From Bacteroides sp. (GTDB lineage: Bacteria > Bacteroidota > Bacteroidia > Bacteroidales > UBA7960): 64,000 bases of DNA. A program made the translations under genes and the position numbers. The stretch covers positions 1-64,000 of the forward strand of contig JAZBOS010000052.1 of the NCBI GenBank assembly GCA_036351255.1, given 5' to 3'. The notes beneath the pieces were generated by a model. The model made no database searches. It saw nothing but the letters and a program-made list of their open reading frames with translations, and was not told where the DNA came from. Shown here one piece after another: positions 59,628-64,000 of the stretch; positions within the stretch are counted from its first letter, which is position 1, and each line of letters starts with the position of its first letter.

Positions 59628-60413
59628 ATGCCTCAACCCGTCAGACCAAAGAAATTCCTGGGACAGCATTTCCTGCGCGATGAAAACATCGCACGAAAAA
59701 TTGCCGGCAGTCTTACCGGGTTTGGAAAATACAAAAAGATACTCGAAATAGGACCGGGTACCGGGGTGTTGACAAAATTCCTGATCCACCATGAAGAATA
59801 CCAATGGCATGGGGTAGAAATCGATCGCGATTCCATTGCCCATTTGAAAGAGCATTTTCCCGCTATTGCTGACAGGCTGATGGAGGCCGATTTTCTGCAC
59901 ATGTCGCTTCCCGGCATTGCCAAGGGAGAACCCTTTGCCATAATTGGTAATTTTCCCTACAATATTTCATCCCAGATTGTTTTTAAGGTTCTTGAGCATA
60001 GGGATTTGGTGCCTGAACTTGTGGGTATGTTTCAGAAGGAAATGGGCCAGCGCATTGCCGCCCCTTCGGGAAACAAAACCTATGGGATTCTGAGCGTCCT
60101 GACCCAGGCCTTTTACAGGGTGGAATATCTTTTCCAGGTGGATGAACATGTCTTTCATCCGCCCCCCAAGGTGAAGTCGGCCGTTATCAGGATGCAGCGG
60201 AAAGATGAGGCGTTGCCCTGTGAAGCCCGCAAGCTGTTTATCGTGGTGAAGGCTGCCTTTAACCAGCGCAGAAAAACATTGCACAATAGTCTGAGAGGTG
60301 TGAATATCAATTGGGAAGCCTTGCCGGCTGATTTTGCGGGAAGGCGACCGGAACAGATGAATTTGGAGGATTTTCTCCTGCTGGCCCAACAGGCGGGTGA
60401 AGGGGGTCAATAA
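59628..60413 (+). CDS. ksgA: 16S rRNA dimethyladenosine transferase (KsgA/RsmA)
   Basis: A 261-residue methyltransferase: KKFLGQHFLRDENIARKIAG at the start, the SAM loop ILEIGPGTGVLTKFLI, and the catalytic IGNFPYNISSQIVFKVL (NLPY motif as NFPY). It dimethylates two adjacent adenines near the 3' end of 16S rRNA. Translation probably coupled to the TPR gene. Confidence 0.96.
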   Translation: MPQPVRPKKFLGQHFLRDENIARKIAGSLTGFGKYKKILEIGPGTGVLTKFLIHHEEYQWHGVEIDRDSIAHLKEHFPAIADRLMEADFLHMSLPGIAKGEPFAIIGNFPYNISSQIVFKVLEHRDLVPELVGMFQKEMGQRIAAPSGNKTYGILSVLTQAFYRVEYLFQVDEHVFHPPPKVKSAVIRMQRKDEALPCEARKLFIVVKAAFNQRRKTLHNSLRGVNINWEALPADFAGRRPEQMNLEDFLLLAQQAGEGGQ

Positions 60414-60490
60414 ATCCCAAAATTTTTTATATATTGGCATGCCCCATTCCCAGGAAAAGAATGTTTCTATTTGATTGAAATCGAAAAGCT

Positions 60491-61792
60491 ATGGCTACCA
60501 GAAAATTAAAAAACTTTGAATTTGCCGGATTGCATAACACGGATGCAGAAACCTATCCAGTGCTCCATTGTTTTCAGGATTTTGAGACGGCCAATGGTTT
60601 TGCGTTTGTCGTCTCGGGTTCTGAAAAGGTTTTGGAAGGGGATCAGCAGTTGTGTGAGGTGATCAACGAACGTGTACGTTATTATTTAGATAATGAAGTG
60701 CTGGATGATCCGCGCGAAGCAGTCCGCAATGCGCTGGTCTATGCCAATGGTTTTGTTTATGAGATGACCCGTAAGAAGGAGGGTGTGGAGGCTGAAAAGG
60801 CCAGTGTGCTGTGTGTGCTGGTTCAGGATGGAAAGGCTTATTACGCCTGGATGGGCGAGGTATCTTTGTTCCTTTATACAGGTAAAAGGCGTTATCCGCT
60901 CACCTGGCCCTTAAAGGAAGAAGGGGCCGATAGTGGGGAACCCCTTTCTAAAACCAGCTCCATTTTATACCTGGGCGTGAAACAACTGGCCGAGCCGGCC
61001 CTTTGCGAACAGGCTCTGGTGCCAGTGGACGGCGACCAATTGTTTTTAGGCACCGGAACAACCTGGGCATTGATGCGTGACAAAGCCTTCTGCACGGTGA
61101 TGGCCGATAGCATGCCCACCCATACCAAGTTGCAGCGCCTGATTAAACTGGCCGGGGAGATCAAAACTGAACAGCCTGCCGCCGCCCAACTCATTGCTTT
61201 CTATAATCTAGATCAAACCGAACGCAGTTTTGCGGCTGGGAAAACTACTGCAGGGCCTTCCGTTAAAGAACGCATTCAGGCCAAAATTGAAGACAGGCCT
61301 AAAAATAAAGTGCTTAGCAATGTTTTGATCGGACTGGGAATCCTAATTTTGGCCTATATGTTCTACGACCTCTTTTTGGTCAACCCTAATAAGCCGGTGA
61401 ATGTGCGTGTTTCGCAGGAGACTGCCGCTGAAAATGATACCCTTTCGGTAACTTCAGATGAACAAGCTGGGGACGAGGCGGCAGACCGGACGCTTCCTGC
61501 CGATGTGGAATATGTGGTTCGCAGTGGCGATACCTGGGGTAGTATTTACCGGCAATATGAGGTGTGCTCCTGGTTTATACGCAATCATCCTGCCAATGAA
61601 GGAAAATTTGACCCGGAAGACAACCCTGTATACAACACCAGGTTGGTGATACCGATAAAATATTCTGGTAGCCGGAGTCTTAATCCGGCCTATTACCAAG
61701 AGTTTACCCTGGAAAAAGTGGGCAACTCCTGCCAAAATGTAAACGAAGCCTTTAAGCGCAGGTTTGACCGGAAAGTAGCGTCAGTTAATTAG
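60491..61792 (+). CDS. PP2C-like, membrane-spanning LysM protein
   Basis: A 433-residue protein. Residues 1 to about 245 resemble a PP2C phosphatase fold (FAFVVSGSEKVLEG in place of the metal-binding DGMGG strand; VLVQDGKAYYAWMGEVSLFLY in place of the GDSRAYL strand), without the acidic metal ligands. One membrane helix follows (about 277-298), then an acidic linker and a LysM domain (about 340-395: YVVRSGDTWGSIYRQYEVCSWFIRNHPANEG). The order implies a cytoplasmic pseudophosphatase joined to a peptidoglycan-binding domain. The phosphatase reading is an inference; LysM is clear. Confidence 0.65.
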   Translation: MATRKLKNFEFAGLHNTDAETYPVLHCFQDFETANGFAFVVSGSEKVLEGDQQLCEVINERVRYYLDNEVLDDPREAVRNALVYANGFVYEMTRKKEGVEAEKASVLCVLVQDGKAYYAWMGEVSLFLYTGKRRYPLTWPLKEEGADSGEPLSKTSSILYLGVKQLAEPALCEQALVPVDGDQLFLGTGTTWALMRDKAFCTVMADSMPTHTKLQRLIKLAGEIKTEQPAAAQLIAFYNLDQTERSFAAGKTTAGPSVKERIQAKIEDRPKNKVLSNVLIGLGILILAYMFYDLFLVNPNKPVNVRVSQETAAENDTLSVTSDEQAGDEAADRTLPADVEYVVRSGDTWGSIYRQYEVCSWFIRNHPANEGKFDPEDNPVYNTRLVIPIKYSGSRSLNPAYYQEFTLEKVGNSCQNVNEAFKRRFDRKVASVN

Positions 61793-61827
61793 GCGCAGGA
61801 CCGCTATCTTAAAGAAATGAATGGAAA

Positions 61828-61862
61828 GCCCCCTGCATTTTCTGGAGAGGAATGCAGGGGGC
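61828..61862. terminator. Terminator between convergent genes
   Basis: Perfect 12-bp stem GCCCCCTGCATT / AATGCAGGGGGC with an 11-base loop, followed by a T-run on the plus strand. It stands between the LysM protein gene and the convergent aspartate kinase gene. Confidence 0.88.
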
Positions 61863-61909
61863 GATTGTTTTTTATTCCTTGAATAAATGGGGAAAACCCA
61901 ACTTTTTGG

Positions 61910-63202
61910 TTATTTGTTTTTTCTGACCACCATCTGCAAAGTGATGCGGCTTTTTTGTTCAAGGAGGACTTCCTGGCCTGCAATCAGCTGATCCACCTGT
62001 GCTTTTTCGTAATGCCTGATGGTGATCAACCCCAGGTCGTAATTGTATTTTACGTTGAAATTTTTTTCAAGGTCGCGCAAAAGGGCAGGGGTTTTGATCA
62101 GATCGCGGTCGAAGCAAACAGAAAAACTGATGGCTGAATTTTGCATCAGGTTAATCTTTACACCGTTTTTTGCAAAATCGGAGAAGATTCTTGAAAGGTT
62201 ATGCTCAGCAATAAAGCTGAAGTCTTTTGGGAATATTGAAACCAGGACCTGGTTGAATTTGAGGATGTAACTGGGCACCAGGCTATCGTGCTCGCTGACC
62301 TCGTTGATGATGGTGCCGGGTTCTGCAGGCTGGAAGAAAGACTTAACCTTTAGGGGGATGTTGCGGCTGAGGAGAGGCTTGAGCGTTTTCGGGTGGATGA
62401 CCGTTGCGCCGTAATAGGAAAGCTCGATGGCTTCCTGATAGCTGATATTGGGCATCAACAAAGTTTGATCGAACAGTTTGGGGTCGGCATTCAGCAGGCC
62501 GGGAACATCCTTCCAGATCACTACCTCCGAGGCCTGCAGCGAATAGGCCAGGATGGCCGCCGAGAAGTCAGAGCCTTCACGTCCGAGGGTAGTTGTGAAG
62601 CCTTGTGTAGTGGCTCCGATAAAGCCCTGGGTCAGCACAATACCCGGTTTATTGCTGTTTTCGGCAGGTTTGAGGTAAGGTAATAGTGCTTTTTTTACGG
62701 CCTGCGGGGTCAAGATCCAGTCGATGCGCGCATCGCGGAAACTGGCATCGGTGATAATCAGCTTGCGGGCATCAAACCACTGGTTGCGAACGCCTGAATA
62801 ATTCAGGTAGTGGCTAACGATCTGAGTCGATACGATCTCTCCGGTCGACACGATGCGGTCGTATTCATAGTTGTAGTTGCCTGATGGCTTTTCTTCAATG
62901 TAACGCAACAGGTGAAAAAAGGTCTGTTCCACATGAAAGAAGGCAGGGTGTTTGGGGTCCCCGAAAAGCCCATGGATAATATTAAGATGAAACTGCCTGA
63001 CCTCCTCGAAAACCTGTTTCATGGCTTCAGCCTGGCCTTCCATATAATACTGGGTCAGCATTTCAAGGGCATTGGTGGTTTTTGCCATGGCAGAAACCAC
63101 GATCACCAATGACTTGTCGCCATGCTCGCGTATAATGGATGCAACATTTTTGACCCCTTCCGGGTCTTTTACGCTGGCTCCCCCAAACTTGAATACCCGC
63201 AT
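61910..63202 (-). CDS. lysC: Aspartate kinase
   Basis: A 430-residue monofunctional aspartokinase: N-terminal KFGGASVKDPEGV, VVVSAMAKTTN, TLGREGSDFSAAILA, and two C-terminal ACT-type regulatory segments (QVLVSIFPKDFSFIAEHNLSRIF; INLMQNSAISFSVCFDRD). It starts lysine, threonine and methionine synthesis and is likely feedback-controlled through the ACT domains. No homoserine dehydrogenase domain is fused. Confidence 0.94.
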   Translation of the reverse strand: MRVFKFGGASVKDPEGVKNVASIIREHGDKSLVIVVSAMAKTTNALEMLTQYYMEGQAEAMKQVFEEVRQFHLNIIHGLFGDPKHPAFFHVEQTFFHLLRYIEEKPSGNYNYEYDRIVSTGEIVSTQIVSHYLNYSGVRNQWFDARKLIITDASFRDARIDWILTPQAVKKALLPYLKPAENSNKPGIVLTQGFIGATTQGFTTTLGREGSDFSAAILAYSLQASEVVIWKDVPGLLNADPKLFDQTLLMPNISYQEAIELSYYGATVIHPKTLKPLLSRNIPLKVKSFFQPAEPGTIINEVSEHDSLVPSYILKFNQVLVSIFPKDFSFIAEHNLSRIFSDFAKNGVKINLMQNSAISFSVCFDRDLIKTPALLRDLEKNFNVKYNYDLGLITIRHYEKAQVDQLIAGQEVLLEQKSRITLQMVVRKNK

Positions 63203-63263
63203 AGTTGTATCTTATCCTGTAAACATAAACGCAAATTTAGCAAATAATGAGCAGCGGCGAAAA

Positions 63264-63296
63264 AGAAACCCCGGACATTCCTGTACCGGGGTTTCT
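63264..63296 (-). terminator. Terminator of the ECF sigma factor gene
   Basis: Perfect 11-bp stem AGAAACCCCGG / CCGGGGTTTCT with an 11-base loop; on the minus strand it runs into a short T-run. It lies 31 bp beyond the stop at 63328. Confidence 0.8.
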
Positions 63297-63327
63297 GGGG
63301 GGGATATATATGGGTTGAGGTTGCGGC

Positions 63328-63828
63328 TTACTGCTCGTTGAGCGCCTCCATTAACTTCTTGCGGGTGAAGAATATACGACTCTTTACTGTACCGATCGAA
63401 AGGTTAAGTTGTTCAGCTATTTCCTTGTATTTGTAACCATCGTTGTACATTTCAAAAGGCTTGCGCTGGTCTTCATCAATCCGCTTGATTTCCTTGTGGA
63501 TCTCTTTGGTAGCATAGCTGCTATCGGGAAGACCTTCATTGCTTTCTTTTGAGAGATTCAGGTAATACAGGTCGTCAGTTTTATCAAGAATGGTGTTGTT
63601 GCGCACACTCTGACGGTAATTGTTGATGAAGGTGTTCTTCATGATTGTGAAGGCCCAAGCCTTGAGATTGGTGTCTTCGGTAAACTTATCGCGGTTGGTG
63701 AGCGCCTTTAGAAAAGTTTCCTGAACAAGGTCTTGTGCATCTTCGTAATTCGAGGTCAGGGTATAGGCAAAATATTTCAGATTTTTCTGAAGACCCAGGA
63801 GCTTATAGTTGAATTCCATTGCTGTCAT
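63328..63828 (-). CDS. ECF-type RNA polymerase sigma factor
   Basis: A 166-residue sigma-70 family protein with region 2 (KYFAYTLTSNYEDAQDLVQETFLKAL, then AWAFTIMKNTFINNYR) and region 4 (KPFEMYNDGYKYKEIAEQLNLSIGTVKSRIFFTRKKLMEAL). Length and domains match housekeeping-like ECF factors abundant in Bacteroidota (RpoE-type). No anti-sigma factor gene is visible in the window, though one could lie outside. The region 63829-64000 upstream is AT-rich, and I see no clear promoter or gene in it. Confidence 0.9.
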   Translation of the reverse strand: MTAMEFNYKLLGLQKNLKYFAYTLTSNYEDAQDLVQETFLKALTNRDKFTEDTNLKAWAFTIMKNTFINNYRQSVRNNTILDKTDDLYYLNLSKESNEGLPDSSYATKEIHKEIKRIDEDQRKPFEMYNDGYKYKEIAEQLNLSIGTVKSRIFFTRKKLMEALNEQ

Positions 63829-64000
63829 GACTGTTCGGGTTTTTGGGTTTGTTTAATTTTATTTATTGTAAAGTTAAACAAAAAATTATTACCTCCAAGC
63901 TTTTTTTTAAATTTTAACATATACAAATTATAAAAAGAATTCATCTAGCAGCTGATTTATAGCTTGTATAGATTAAATTTAAGCTTTTTCGGGGATATTT

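Overview
The window looks like a chromosomal segment of a Bacteroidota (probably class Bacteroidia) bacterium. The evidence is promoters of the TAnnTTTG type instead of clear Shine-Dalgarno sites, occasional TTG/GTG starts, a PorT-like protein and a DUF5103 plug-type protein of the type IX secretion system, Na+-translocating NADH:quinone reductase, FISUMP and TANFOR-type surface proteins, and a LytS/LytTR-type regulator with a large periplasmic sensor. No phage, insertion sequence, transposase, CRISPR or rRNA operon is visible.

Region 1 (1-10.6 kb, + strand) is an arsenic and thiol island. It starts inside a gene whose last residues resemble an ArsF-type protein. Then come an ArsG/CcdA-like permease, an ArsP-type permease, a Cys-tailed rhodanese, a small redox thioredoxin, an ArsP-type permease split into two half genes, and a thioredoxin lipoprotein. 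Two ArsR-type repressors each have an inverted-repeat operator wrapped around their own -7 box. Between and after them lie a DUF1573 protein, a lipoprotein with a duplicated HRCDIP motif, a HesB/IscA-like protein, arsC, arsM, acr3 and a rhodanese with Asp at the catalytic position.

Region 2 (10.6-17.4 kb) begins with about 0.9 kb of hairpin-rich noncoding DNA. A six-gene minus-strand operon follows: octaheme cytochrome c, membrane cytochrome b, a double-rhodanese lipoprotein, two YeeE/YedE-type sulfur transport proteins (one fused to a rhodanese) and a membrane-anchored rhodanese. The last domain of three of these proteins ends in a terminal Gly-Cys. I infer a periplasmic sulfur-oxyanion or polysulfide reduction and uptake system.

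Region 3 (17.6-27.7 kb) is mixed core genome: a REC-only protein with a membrane anchor, a sirtuin, a TrmH-type methyltransferase, a PorT-like protein, pdxH, a heptose-7-phosphate kinase, an aspartate aminotransferase, an orphan ThiS and the DUF5103 protein. Region 4 (27.9-36.8 kb) holds nqrABCDEF, a CDF transporter, the flavin transferase apbE (which would flavinylate NqrB and NqrC) and a small Cys-rich membrane protein. Region 5 (36.9-38.9 kb) is an SpoU methyltransferase and the rpsF-rpsR-rplI ribosomal operon, followed by a perfect 56-bp palindrome.

Region 6 (39.4-54.0 kb, minus strand) is cell-surface biology: a three-gene operon of an outer-membrane barrel, an 1869-residue TANFOR-like protein and a fibronectin III protein, then two lipoproteins and a LytTR regulator with a 1054-residue propeller sensor kinase. 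Region 7 (54.1-64 kb) has a DMT transporter, rplU-rpmA, tRNA-Ser(CGA) with a duplicated 3' end and a large hairpin beside it, serS, a TPR protein, ksgA, a PP2C-like/LysM membrane protein, aspartate kinase and an ECF sigma factor. All function calls rest on reading the sequence; no database search was run.
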